Assembly (NCBI GenBank): GCA_017510405.1
Contig: JAFWNG010000045.1
Location: 1 to 64,000, forward strand
DNA length: 64,000 nt
Source of the DNA: Solobacterium sp.
GTDB lineage: Bacteria; Bacillota_I; Bacilli_A; Erysipelotrichales; Erysipelotrichaceae
Direction: 5' to 3'
Shown here: positions 52,234 through 59,851 of the stretch, piece after piece
Layout: each line of letters begins with the position of its first letter
Position numbering within the stretch: the stretch's first letter is position 1
The notes under the pieces: generated by a model
The model's database searches: none
Seen by the model: the letters and a program-made list of their open reading frames with translations, nothing else
Told to the model about the DNA's origin: nothing
Program-made: the position numbers and the translations under genes

Positions 52234-53493
52234 TTATTTCAGTTTTTTACGGGCTTCAAACAGAGAGATGCCTTCCGCTCTGGCAATGCGCGCCAGGTCT
52301 TCGTATTCCGCTTTTGTCCGCAGAGTCCCGTAGCCTTCCGACGACTTGATGCGTACCGTTCCGCTGTCTGTTTCCTGTTCGCTGAAAGAACGCTTCAGGG
52401 CATGGCGGCGGGAGACGGTCTCGCGGATGCCGAGCGTCGTGGTGTGTTTGAACATGAGTGCGATCATCTTTTCCCGGTCATCCGTGCGGCACATCACCTG
52501 GAACAGGAGTCCCGGACGGTTCTTTTTCATATATGCCGGAACTGTATAGACATCCAGAGCCCCTGCCGCCATGATCTCTTCCTGGGCAAAGCCGATCTCT
52601 TCCGGCGTCATATCATCCAGGTTGCATACCAGTTCGCAGACTTCCCCGTCATCTTCCATATCCGCCAGGAACGCACGCACCGCATTCAGTGTTTTGAATT
52701 CCTTGCGTCCGAAGCCGTAGCCGATCTTTTCCACCGTCATCACCGGCATAGTCTCAAAGCTCTGTACAAAATGCTTCAGGAGAGCCGCTCCGGTAGGAGT
52801 CAGAAGTTCTCCGCTTTCCATACCGCTGTAGGACGGAATGCCCTGCAGGATATATGCCGTAGCCGGCGCCGGCACCGGCAGTACGCCGTGGGCGCAGCGG
52901 ACATAGCCGCTTCCTGTCGCGACCGGAGAAGCCAGTACGCGGTCCGCACCGATCATCTCCATCAGCACGCATACCGCGGTCACATCCGCAATAGCATCTT
53001 TCGTGCCGACTTCGTGGAAGTGGATCTCTTCGACCGGCTGCCCGTGCGCGTGACTTTCTGCTTCGGCAATGAGCTGATATACAGCGACAGCATGTTCTTT
53101 CACGCTTTCCGATACATTCAGGCCGCGGATAACGGCTTCGATATCGTGCATGTGCGCGTGGTGATGGTGGTGTCCGTGCTCATGTTCATGATCATGGTCA
53201 TGGTGATGATGCTCATGTTCATGGTCGTGGTGGTGATGTTCGTGTTCTTCCCCGTGCGCATGCATATGTTCATGGACATCTTCCGTCATCTCCTCTTCGC
53301 CGTTGATGACGACGTGCATATGCGTTCCGGTGATCCCGCTATTGCGTACGGTCTCTGCTTCAAACTGCACGCCTTCCAGACCGCAGCTGTTCATGATCCG
53401 CAGGAATTCCTCTTTGTTCACAAGTTCACTGAGCGCAGCTGTAAGCATGTCTCCGGCCGCACCCATGCGGCATTCCAGATAAAGTGTTTTCAT
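52234..53493 (-). CDS. larC: Nickel pincer cofactor biosynthesis protein LarC
   Basis: GAGGAGG before 53493 selects this start. The 419-residue product begins TLYLECRMGAAGDMLTAAL and has IHFHEVGTKDAIADVTA and LVCNLDDMTPEEIGFAQEE, hallmarks of LarC, which inserts nickel into the lactate racemase cofactor using CTP. Residues 74-116 hold 26 His in 43, a probable metal store. Unlike some lar operons it is one uninterrupted frame. larA, larB and larE are absent here. It ends the operon containing the FrlB/FrlD-like genes. Confidence 0.92.
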   Translation of the reverse strand: MKTLYLECRMGAAGDMLTAALSELVNKEEFLRIMNSCGLEGVQFEAETVRNSGITGTHMHVVINGEEEMTEDVHEHMHAHGEEHEHHHHDHEHEHHHHDHDHEHEHGHHHHHAHMHDIEAVIRGLNVSESVKEHAVAVYQLIAEAESHAHGQPVEEIHFHEVGTKDAIADVTAVCVLMEMIGADRVLASPVATGSGYVRCAHGVLPVPAPATAYILQGIPSYSGMESGELLTPTGAALLKHFVQSFETMPVMTVEKIGYGFGRKEFKTLNAVRAFLADMEDDGEVCELVCNLDDMTPEEIGFAQEEIMAAGALDVYTVPAYMKKNRPGLLFQVMCRTDDREKMIALMFKHTTTLGIRETVSRRHALKRSFSEQETDSGTVRIKSSEGYGTLRTKAEYEDLARIARAEGISLFEARKKLK

Positions 53494-53503
53494 ACTGTCC
53501 TCC

Positions 53504-54562
53504 TCAATAGTCAAACTGACGGTAATAGCGGCGGATCGTCATCGGATGCCGCAGATAATATTCCAGATAAGCGTCAATGCGGGAACAGACTGCCCGCATG
53601 ACCAGATGCGACACAGACCCGCGGTATTCCGGCCGGATCCCGGTCAGCGGGAACTCGGCGGTATCGATCACTGTATAATTGGCGCAGACTTTCGGCAGGA
53701 AACGTGCGGCCCGTTCTGCCAGCGGCCGCTGCTCATCTTCACCGATAAACAGTGTCACAGGCGTATCCCGGTCAATGATCTCCTGCATGCCGTGGAAGAA
53801 ATCCGCGCAGGATACGACCCGTGTACGGATCCAAAGCTGTTCTTCCCAGTAGCACATGCCGTAGGAATACGCTGCCCCGTACTGGTTCCCGGCAGCCGCG
53901 AAGTAATGCGGCATCTCCGGATGTTTATCCCGGAACTCTGCCAGGTCATGCGCACAGCGGCGGGCCCAGTCATCCGCGCTTTCTTCGGTCTCGGCGAGCG
54001 CTTCGGCAAGATACGTTTCCATGTTTTCGCAATACTGCGCATAGTCGTCAAACTCACCTCTGCAGTACATCAGATAATTTATGCACATGAAGAATTTCAG
54101 CTGTTCGTTCTTGCGGGAAACAATTACTTTCTTCTGTTCATCTTCTTCCGCCAGCGGTGTCCCCGGCGTATCGACAAATGCCAGACGCCGGATCCCGCGT
54201 TCTTTCATATATGCGTCCAGTTCGATCATTTCTTTTGTTGTTCCGGATTCGCTGGAAAAGATCACCAGGGCACGTTCATTGAACTGCCGGTTCCCGGTCG
54301 TCAGGAACTCCGCCGCATTCTCGCAGTATACCGGCAGAGAAGTGCGGTGTTTTGCATATGTATGGACCTGCATGCACGAAGCATAGGTGCCGCCGATGCC
54401 GATAAACCAGACACTTTCCGTGCCCGCCTGCAGAAAGCCGTCAAGGATCTCTTCGATCTGCGGCCGCAGGGCAAGTCCTGCACGGATCTGTGAAACAAGC
54501 GCTTCCCGGTCATAGCTGCGCAGTACCGGCGGTTTCTCTTTCCATTTTTCACAACGATACAT
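53504..54562 (-). CDS. SIS-domain sugar isomerase/deglycase, FrlB-like
   Basis: AGGAGG six bases upstream selects 54562. The 352-residue protein has two SIS halves: VWFIGIGGTYASCMQV and ALVIFSSESGTTKEM in the first, and SCADFFHGMQEIID and TVIDTAEFPLTG in the second. The layout and ending resemble FrlB, which splits fructosamine 6-phosphates into glucose 6-phosphate and an amine. The FrlD-like kinase one base upstream supports this. No transporter is linked. Confidence 0.78.
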   Translation of the reverse strand: MYRCEKWKEKPPVLRSYDREALVSQIRAGLALRPQIEEILDGFLQAGTESVWFIGIGGTYASCMQVHTYAKHRTSLPVYCENAAEFLTTGNRQFNERALVIFSSESGTTKEMIELDAYMKERGIRRLAFVDTPGTPLAEEDEQKKVIVSRKNEQLKFFMCINYLMYCRGEFDDYAQYCENMETYLAEALAETEESADDWARRCAHDLAEFRDKHPEMPHYFAAAGNQYGAAYSYGMCYWEEQLWIRTRVVSCADFFHGMQEIIDRDTPVTLFIGEDEQRPLAERAARFLPKVCANYTVIDTAEFPLTGIRPEYRGSVSHLVMRAVCSRIDAYLEYYLRHPMTIRRYYRQFDY

Positions 54563-54563
54563 T

Positions 54564-55370
54564 TCATACCTCCTGGACAAACGCACCGTGAAAGCCGAGC
54601 ACTGCCGAAGCGCACGCCGCAGCGTTTTTCATGCACGCTTCGACCGGTTCGCCGTTCATATACGAAGCCAGGAAACCGCCGATATAGCTGTCTCCCGCAC
54701 CAAGCGTATCGATCACATGGTCGTTCGGCACGATCCCGCATCGGTACATTCCGTTTTCATCCATAGCCAGCGATCCGTCTGTTCCGCGCATGGCAATGAC
54801 AAGCGGCACGCCTGCCGTACGGATCCGCTGCATTTCTTCGATCACCTTCTCTTCTTCCCGGTCATCGGAGAAGAAGAAAATATCAGCCGACTGCAAGGCT
54901 TTCTGACTGACCGGGTCCTGCGGACGGTCGGCTGCGTCAAAGGCAATACGGGCACCGTATTCCCTCAGTTTCACCAGCGCATCTTCCTGCATTCCCCAGA
55001 GATCCGTCACACACAGATCCGCCGCCGCGATCCGGCGCATGTTTTCTTCACTAAGATGAAACTGTGCCAGGACACCCGGATCGTATTCGCCGAGGATCCG
55101 TTCTTCACCATGCAAGTATACTTCACTGACGGCTGTTTTTCCTTCCATATGCACCACAAAACGTTCATCCACTCCGTTTTTCCGCATCATGCTGCGCATC
55201 CTTGCGCCATAGGCATCCGTTCCGACGGCACCGGTGCAGAATACTTCCGCACCGCACTTTGCGGCCTGTACCGCCATATTCAGCGGACCGCCGCCGCAGT
55301 ATGCCGTCTGTTTTTCACCATCGGAATAGACATCCATGCAGAGGCTGCCGAATACTGCCAGTTTTTTCAT
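54564..55370 (-). CDS. PfkB-family kinase, FrlD-like fructosamine 6-kinase
   Basis: AGGAGG before 55370 selects this start; the longer frame up to 55628 overlaps kptA in another frame. The 268-residue product starts KKLAVFGSLCMDVY, has AYCGGGPLNMAVQAAK and ends with DTLGAGDSYIGGFLA, the PfkB catalytic motif. GEYDPGVLAQFHLSEEN resembles FrlD in the segment after the lid. With the FrlB-like neighbour it would phosphorylate an Amadori compound such as fructoselysine. Confidence 0.78.
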   Translation of the reverse strand: MKKLAVFGSLCMDVYSDGEKQTAYCGGGPLNMAVQAAKCGAEVFCTGAVGTDAYGARMRSMMRKNGVDERFVVHMEGKTAVSEVYLHGEERILGEYDPGVLAQFHLSEENMRRIAAADLCVTDLWGMQEDALVKLREYGARIAFDAADRPQDPVSQKALQSADIFFFSDDREEEKVIEEMQRIRTAGVPLVIAMRGTDGSLAMDENGMYRCGIVPNDHVIDTLGAGDSYIGGFLASYMNGEPVEACMKNAAACASAVLGFHGAFVQEV

Positions 55371-55378
55371 ACCGCCTC

Positions 55379-55915
55379 CTATTGCCGGAACATGTATTTC
55401 GGCGGCACGGCTTCCGTCTGCCATACGCCGTTGGCACTGATGCGGAACACATAACCGTCCCGGTACATTTCCCCGCTCTTCACCAGATAGATCACCGGTC
55501 TGCCGTGCCGTCTGCCCACGTTGTATGCCGTTTCGCGGTCTTTGGACAGATGCACGAACCGGCGGCTCTGCGGCTTCAGTCCTTCTTTTTCGATCGATGC
55601 AGCAAAACGGTCGGCGGTGCCGTGCCACAGGATCTCCGGCGGCTCCGCGATCTCCATTTCCACATCCACGTCAACGGAATGTCCCTGGTTGGCGCGTATC
55701 TTTGTTTCATCGTCATTGTAGCTGTAGCGCTGCTTGTCGCTTTCCGCGACGATCCGGTCCAGGTCTTCTTTGGTGAAGCCGGAAAACTTGCCTGCCAGCG
55801 CCTTTACCAGCTGGGTGACGGGCACCCAGCCGTGACTGTCCATGGTCAGTCCTTCCGCTTCCGGTTTATGCCGCAGCAGCAGCGATATATATTTACTGAT
55901 CTTTACGTCATTCAT
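55379..55915 (-). CDS. kptA: RNA 2'-phosphotransferase (Tpt1/KptA)
   Basis: 178 residues, the size of bacterial KptA. It starts KISKYISLLLRHKPEAEGLTMD, with the NAD-binding LWHGTADRF, FVHLSKDRETAYNVGRRHG and VFRISANGVWQT motifs of Tpt1, including the conserved Arg-His pair. It moves an RNA 2'-phosphate to NAD, producing ADP-ribose 1'',2''-cyclic phosphate. Bacteria generally lack the tRNA-splicing substrate, so its real role is open. It overlaps the radical SAM gene by four bases. Confidence 0.9.
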   Translation of the reverse strand: MNDVKISKYISLLLRHKPEAEGLTMDSHGWVPVTQLVKALAGKFSGFTKEDLDRIVAESDKQRYSYNDDETKIRANQGHSVDVDVEMEIAEPPEILWHGTADRFAASIEKEGLKPQSRRFVHLSKDRETAYNVGRRHGRPVIYLVKSGEMYRDGYVFRISANGVWQTEAVPPKYMFRQ

Positions 55916-56832
55916 AACAGGTCCCCCTGATGTATTCCCTTTTCTTTCATGATATGGCGGATATCATTGATCACCTGCGTCTTCGCCGTTCCCCATAACG
56001 GTGCGATCAACAGTTCCCGGTCACCGTCCCCGGTCAGCCGGTGCACAACGATGTCTTTCTGCAGATGACCGAGGCATACTGCGCAGCGTTCCGCATATTT
56101 CTTTTCCGTGAACAGCGGGAACTTCCGGGGATCCTGCGCATACTGCCGGGCCATGACGCTGCCCTTCAGGATCTGCAGCATCTGTATTTTCACGCCGGAT
56201 ACCGGCAGTTCATTCAGAACATGCATGGTGCGGATATTGTCTTCTTCGCCTTCCCCGGGAAGCGACAGGATCACATGCACGATGACCGGGATATCCAGTG
56301 CGGCAAGCCGCTTTACGCAGTCTTCAAACACGGCATTGTCATAGCCTCGGCCGAATGCCCGGGCAGTCTTTTCAGTCGCGGTCTGAAAGCCCAGTTCCAC
56401 CCAGATGAACTTGTCCGGATACGACGCTTTCAGTTCCTGCAGAAGCCCATAGCATTCCTCTTCGATGCAGTCGGGACGGGTCGCGATATCGATCCCGGCA
56501 AACAGCGGATCGCTGAGTGCGGAAACAAACAGCTTCCGCAGCCGGCTGACCGGCGCGTATGTATTGGTATAGGCCTGAAAGTAGCCGATGTAGTCTCCGG
56601 CAGAGATGTCCTGATGGTTATAGGTGAGATCCGCTGCCGAAAGTTTCTGTCCGTCATAGGCGATCGCAAAACTGCCCGAACCGCCCGCGCAGAACGTGCA
56701 TCCCTGTGAAGACAGCTTCCCGTCCCGCACCGGACAGGTCATGCCGGCGTCGAGCGGTACGCGGTACAGACGTCTTCCGTATGTTTCTTTCAGCCATGAG
56801 GACAGATCCCGCCAGTATTCCATAAGCAACAC
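55912..56832 (-). CDS. YhcC/YtqA-like radical SAM protein
   Basis: 306 residues. The cluster motif is CPVRDGKLSSQGCTFC with the cysteines in the atypical spacing of the YhcC (TIGR01212) group, followed by GYFQAYTNTYAP, IATRPDCI and WVELGFQT. It forms a 5'-deoxyadenosyl radical; substrate not known to me. First gene of a transcript with kptA, frlD-like, frlB-like and larC. No promoter recognised before 56832. Confidence 0.88.
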   Translation of the reverse strand: MLLMEYWRDLSSWLKETYGRRLYRVPLDAGMTCPVRDGKLSSQGCTFCAGGSGSFAIAYDGQKLSAADLTYNHQDISAGDYIGYFQAYTNTYAPVSRLRKLFVSALSDPLFAGIDIATRPDCIEEECYGLLQELKASYPDKFIWVELGFQTATEKTARAFGRGYDNAVFEDCVKRLAALDIPVIVHVILSLPGEGEEDNIRTMHVLNELPVSGVKIQMLQILKGSVMARQYAQDPRKFPLFTEKKYAERCAVCLGHLQKDIVVHRLTGDGDRELLIAPLWGTAKTQVINDIRHIMKEKGIHQGDLL

Positions 56833-56855
56833 CCTTTCCGTTTCATTATAAACAG

Positions 56856-56883
56856 AAGAAAAAGAGCCGACAAATATCGGCTC
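56856..56883 (-). terminator. Terminator of the HAD operon
   Basis: GAGCCGA and TCGGCTC pair around CAAATA; the minus strand then runs into TTTTTC. Confidence 0.85.
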
Positions 56884-56887
56884 CTCA

Positions 56888-57700
56888 TCACAGTATATAT
56901 GTTTCGATGATCTCCGCGATCGCGTCGTGGTCGCAGTCCGCTTTCGTGATCACATCGCACTCCGGCTTCATGCTTTCGATCGTATTGGCAACTCCGACAC
57001 CAAGGCCCGCCGCCTTGATCATGGACAGGTCATTGTAGTTGTCGCCGACCGCGATCGTTTCGGAAATATCGATGCCGACGATATCGCACAGACGCTGCAG
57101 GCCTGCACCTTTGGATACGTCTTTCCGGTTGAACTCCATATAACGGTTGCTGGAGAACGATACGTCCATATCCTTTGTCAGGTCCGTGATCTGTCCCTGG
57201 ATCCGCTTCAGATATTCAAAGTCGGTATTCATGTAGATCGCCTTGACGATATCCTTTCCCTTCAGGAAATCGATATTGTCCGAGAAGATCTCCGTGCACG
57301 GCTGACGGCAGGCAAGATATTCCACTTCTTCCGGGAAGAACCGGTAGACCCATACCTGATCCGGCGTATATACGTGGATGCAGATATCTTCCATCGGCAG
57401 CGCGTATTTATACAGCGCTTCGGCTTCCTCAAATGTGATTCCCTGGAAGTACAGCAGTTTTTCACCTTTGTTCTCCGTGATCGCGCCGCCGTTGTAGGAA
57501 ATGACATACTGACCGGCACAGTCATAGAGACCAAGTGTCTTCAGCGTATCGTGAACGGAATTGTAGCCGCGTCCGGTCGCCGGTACGAACAGCACGCCCT
57601 TTTCCACGGCTTTGCGGATCGCTTCAACATTGCGATTTGAGATGGTTCTGTCGGTGCTGATGAGTGTTTCGTCAAGATCTGCGACGATCATTCTGTACAT
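56888..57700 (-). CDS. Cof-type HAD-IIB phosphatase
   Basis: 270 residues with IVADLDETLIS (nucleophile Asp), a GRGYNSVHDTLK motif 2 region, a long C2 cap and AVGDNYNDLSMI as motif IV. A phosphatase of sugar phosphates or similar. GGGAGG precedes the 57700 ATG inside the end of the upstream gene (13-base overlap). Confidence 0.9.
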   Translation of the reverse strand: MYRMIVADLDETLISTDRTISNRNVEAIRKAVEKGVLFVPATGRGYNSVHDTLKTLGLYDCAGQYVISYNGGAITENKGEKLLYFQGITFEEAEALYKYALPMEDICIHVYTPDQVWVYRFFPEEVEYLACRQPCTEIFSDNIDFLKGKDIVKAIYMNTDFEYLKRIQGQITDLTKDMDVSFSSNRYMEFNRKDVSKGAGLQRLCDIVGIDISETIAVGDNYNDLSMIKAAGLGVGVANTIESMKPECDVITKADCDHDAIAEIIETYIL

Positions 57701-58128
57701 TCGTATTCCTCCCTTAATTCTCCCAGCGTATCCAGTACGCTTTCCGTTTCACGAATCGCATCATCGACCTGATCCCGGGCATGCCGGATCTTTGACTGGG
57801 CCATCCAGTCGATCAGAAAGTGATCAAAGAAAACATCGGCGAACTCCAGGAAACCGTCCGTATCGAGATCCAGATCAAAATACATATCCAGATCACGGAT
57901 CTCCCGTACCAGATCATCCAGCGCATCCTTTGCCCGGACCATCTCCTCTCTGGCTTCCTGCATTTTCCGCCGTTTGATCATACTGATGAACATACCGCCG
58001 CCGATCATATCCGCAACACCCCATCCGCTGGCGCTGCCGAGAACTTTCTTTGCGCGCTCGAGATAATACAGGGCGTTGTTTCCGGCGAGGATCGCTTCAT
58101 CGATCTCTTTCAGAATATCCGGTTCCAT
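57688..58128 (-). CDS. Hypothetical helical protein, 146 aa
   Basis: A soluble, mostly helical protein with a glycine-rich turn (GWGVADMIGGGMFISMIKRRKM at about 36-57) flanked by charged helices. I know similar proteins only as conserved hypothetical. It is in one operon with mntP (12 bases upstream) and the HAD gene (overlapping). Confidence 0.62.
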   Translation of the reverse strand: MEPDILKEIDEAILAGNNALYYLERAKKVLGSASGWGVADMIGGGMFISMIKRRKMQEAREEMVRAKDALDDLVREIRDLDMYFDLDLDTDGFLEFADVFFDHFLIDWMAQSKIRHARDQVDDAIRETESVLDTLGELREEYECTE

Positions 58129-58140
58129 GTATGTTTCCTC

Positions 58141-58725
58141 CTAGAAAAACAGATGTTCCAGCAGGATCTCCAGGCCGATCAGGATCAGGATCGTCCCGCC
58201 GAACTTATTGGCGCTTCCTGCCAGTTTAGTGCCGGTCTTCCGGCCGATCAACAGTCCTCCCATACAGATGACAAATGTGACAGCAGCGATCAGCACGGCA
58301 CAGACCAGCGCCATGACTGCAGAATACTCCGCGATCGTAAAGCCGACGGAAAGAGCGTCGATCGATGTAGCGATCCCCTGCAGAAGCAGTCCCGAACGGG
58401 ATACATGCTGTTCTTCTTCGCCGTCATTTTTCTCCAGCCACATATGTACGCCGATCCACGCCAGCAGAGCAAATGCGACCCACGGGATCACACCCTGCAG
58501 GGCAGAGAATACCTGCAGGACGGTATGGACGGCAAGCCATCCCGCCAGCGGCATCAGCGCCTGAAAGAATGCGAACGTTCCCGCGATCAGGGCCATCCGT
58601 TTCCGCGGCATGTTCGGTTCCCCGAGTCCGTCCGCCAGCGACACCGAAAAAGCGTCCATCGCGAGACCGACTCCGAGAAGGATACTGTTCAGAAAAAACA
58701 GTACAGTAAAAGTATTTGTTTCCAT
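58141..58725 (-). CDS. mntP: MntP-family manganese efflux pump
   Basis: 194 residues with six segments and the two conserved LAMDAFSVSLADG and TSIDALSVGFT repeats carrying the acidic metal sites. It exports Mn(II) from the cytoplasm. GGAG four bases before 58725 supports this ATG; a GTG directly before it is less likely. No yybP-ykoY riboswitch was recognised upstream. Confidence 0.88.
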   Translation of the reverse strand: METNTFTVLFFLNSILLGVGLAMDAFSVSLADGLGEPNMPRKRMALIAGTFAFFQALMPLAGWLAVHTVLQVFSALQGVIPWVAFALLAWIGVHMWLEKNDGEEEQHVSRSGLLLQGIATSIDALSVGFTIAEYSAVMALVCAVLIAAVTFVICMGGLLIGRKTGTKLAGSANKFGGTILILIGLEILLEHLFF

Positions 58726-58759
58726 CACGCTCCAATTGAAACATGCCGGAAGTATTCCG

Positions 58760-59809
58760 TCAACCGAACCTGGTGCGGATCATATCTGCCAGTTTCTGCG
58801 GAATCGTGCGCGGACCGCGCACGGCTGTCACGCCGTATTCTTTCAGCAGAGCAAACGGCAGATCTTCTTCGGAAAAACGGTGCGTACAGTGGAGCCGCAT
58901 CTGATACGGATAGTTCTTTCCGAAATCATACATGGACGGCACATCTGCTTCGGTCACGGTATATGCATACAGGATCGCGGAATATGGTGCTCCGACATAG
59001 ATGTATACGGTATCCCCCTTCTGTACATTCCGATGCTGTTTCCACCACAGATCATCGCTGCGCTTCATGGCGCCGATAATATCCCACATATTCGGGTTGC
59101 TCGGAATGATCCATGTATGCGCTGCTGTATCGGCATTCTTTTTCCCGGCTGTCAGCGCCCGGCTGATGCGAAGCCGTTCTTTCACCACATCGTCATTGAC
59201 CGTCTCGTCCAGTACGATCGTCATCCAGTGCGTCCGGTTCATATGCCATGCGGGATAGAATCCTTCTTTCTGCAGCAGCGCTTCTTTTTCTTCCGGACGG
59301 ATCTTCACGTTCACCACGTCTGTGCTGCCCTCCTGTGCCGTGAATTTGTCATAGGGAATATGCATGATCAGGGCATACCACTTTTTACTTCCGGCCGCCC
59401 GCAGCACGCCGTATTCCTTTTCTTTTTCAAAGGGATGATCGATCAGGTCCCCGTACGTGTCTTCTGCCCACGCAGCCAGACGGTTTGCCTGATCCGAGGC
59501 AAAATCGACCGGATGGAAACACTTTGCAGCAATATCTTCCAGCAGATCCAGATATATTTCTTTTACACGTGTGACGTACGGTCCGGTCTGTCCCGGCAGA
59601 CGCAGAGGCACATACTCCTCGCCGCTGAACAGATCCGTGACGGAGCCCCGCACCGTTCCGTTTTCATTCACCGCAATACAGTAAGAGAATTCATCCGGTA
59701 TCAGTGTTCCGTTCAGAACGTATTCCCCGTTATCCCGGACAAATCCATATGATTCAAGCGCTTCCGCGGCGGGTCTGAGATATGCGAAAAGATCGCTTTC
59801 CAGTGACAT
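58760..59809 (-). CDS. MmcQ/YjbR-EVE fusion protein
   Basis: The 349-residue protein contains a YjbR-like domain at about 110-230 (KKWYALIMHIPYDKF, VVNVKIRPEEKEALL and the YPAWHMNRTHWMTIVLD strand pair) and an EVE/PUA-like C-terminal domain from about 235 (HTWIIPSNPNMWDIIGA, KGDTVYIYVG). The first 100 residues look like a partial second YjbR-like unit. EVE domains bind modified bases in DNA or RNA. Possibly a nucleic-acid modification reader; no partner gene is nearby. Confidence 0.72.
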   Translation of the reverse strand: MSLESDLFAYLRPAAEALESYGFVRDNGEYVLNGTLIPDEFSYCIAVNENGTVRGSVTDLFSGEEYVPLRLPGQTGPYVTRVKEIYLDLLEDIAAKCFHPVDFASDQANRLAAWAEDTYGDLIDHPFEKEKEYGVLRAAGSKKWYALIMHIPYDKFTAQEGSTDVVNVKIRPEEKEALLQKEGFYPAWHMNRTHWMTIVLDETVNDDVVKERLRISRALTAGKKNADTAAHTWIIPSNPNMWDIIGAMKRSDDLWWKQHRNVQKGDTVYIYVGAPYSAILYAYTVTEADVPSMYDFGKNYPYQMRLHCTHRFSEEDLPFALLKEYGVTAVRGPRTIPQKLADMIRTRFG

Positions 59810-59851
59810 GGCGGTTCCCCCTTTCCAAAAATATCCATTCTGAAGCCGGCT

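Noticed and set aside
52402-53601. 399-codon plus-strand frame opposite larC
   Set aside because: The Val/Met-rich stretch is only the reverse of the His-rich tract in larC.
54564-55628. Extra 86 residues before the FrlD-like kinase
   Set aside because: They are Arg-rich, lie over kptA in another frame, and the family start with AGGAGG is at 55370.
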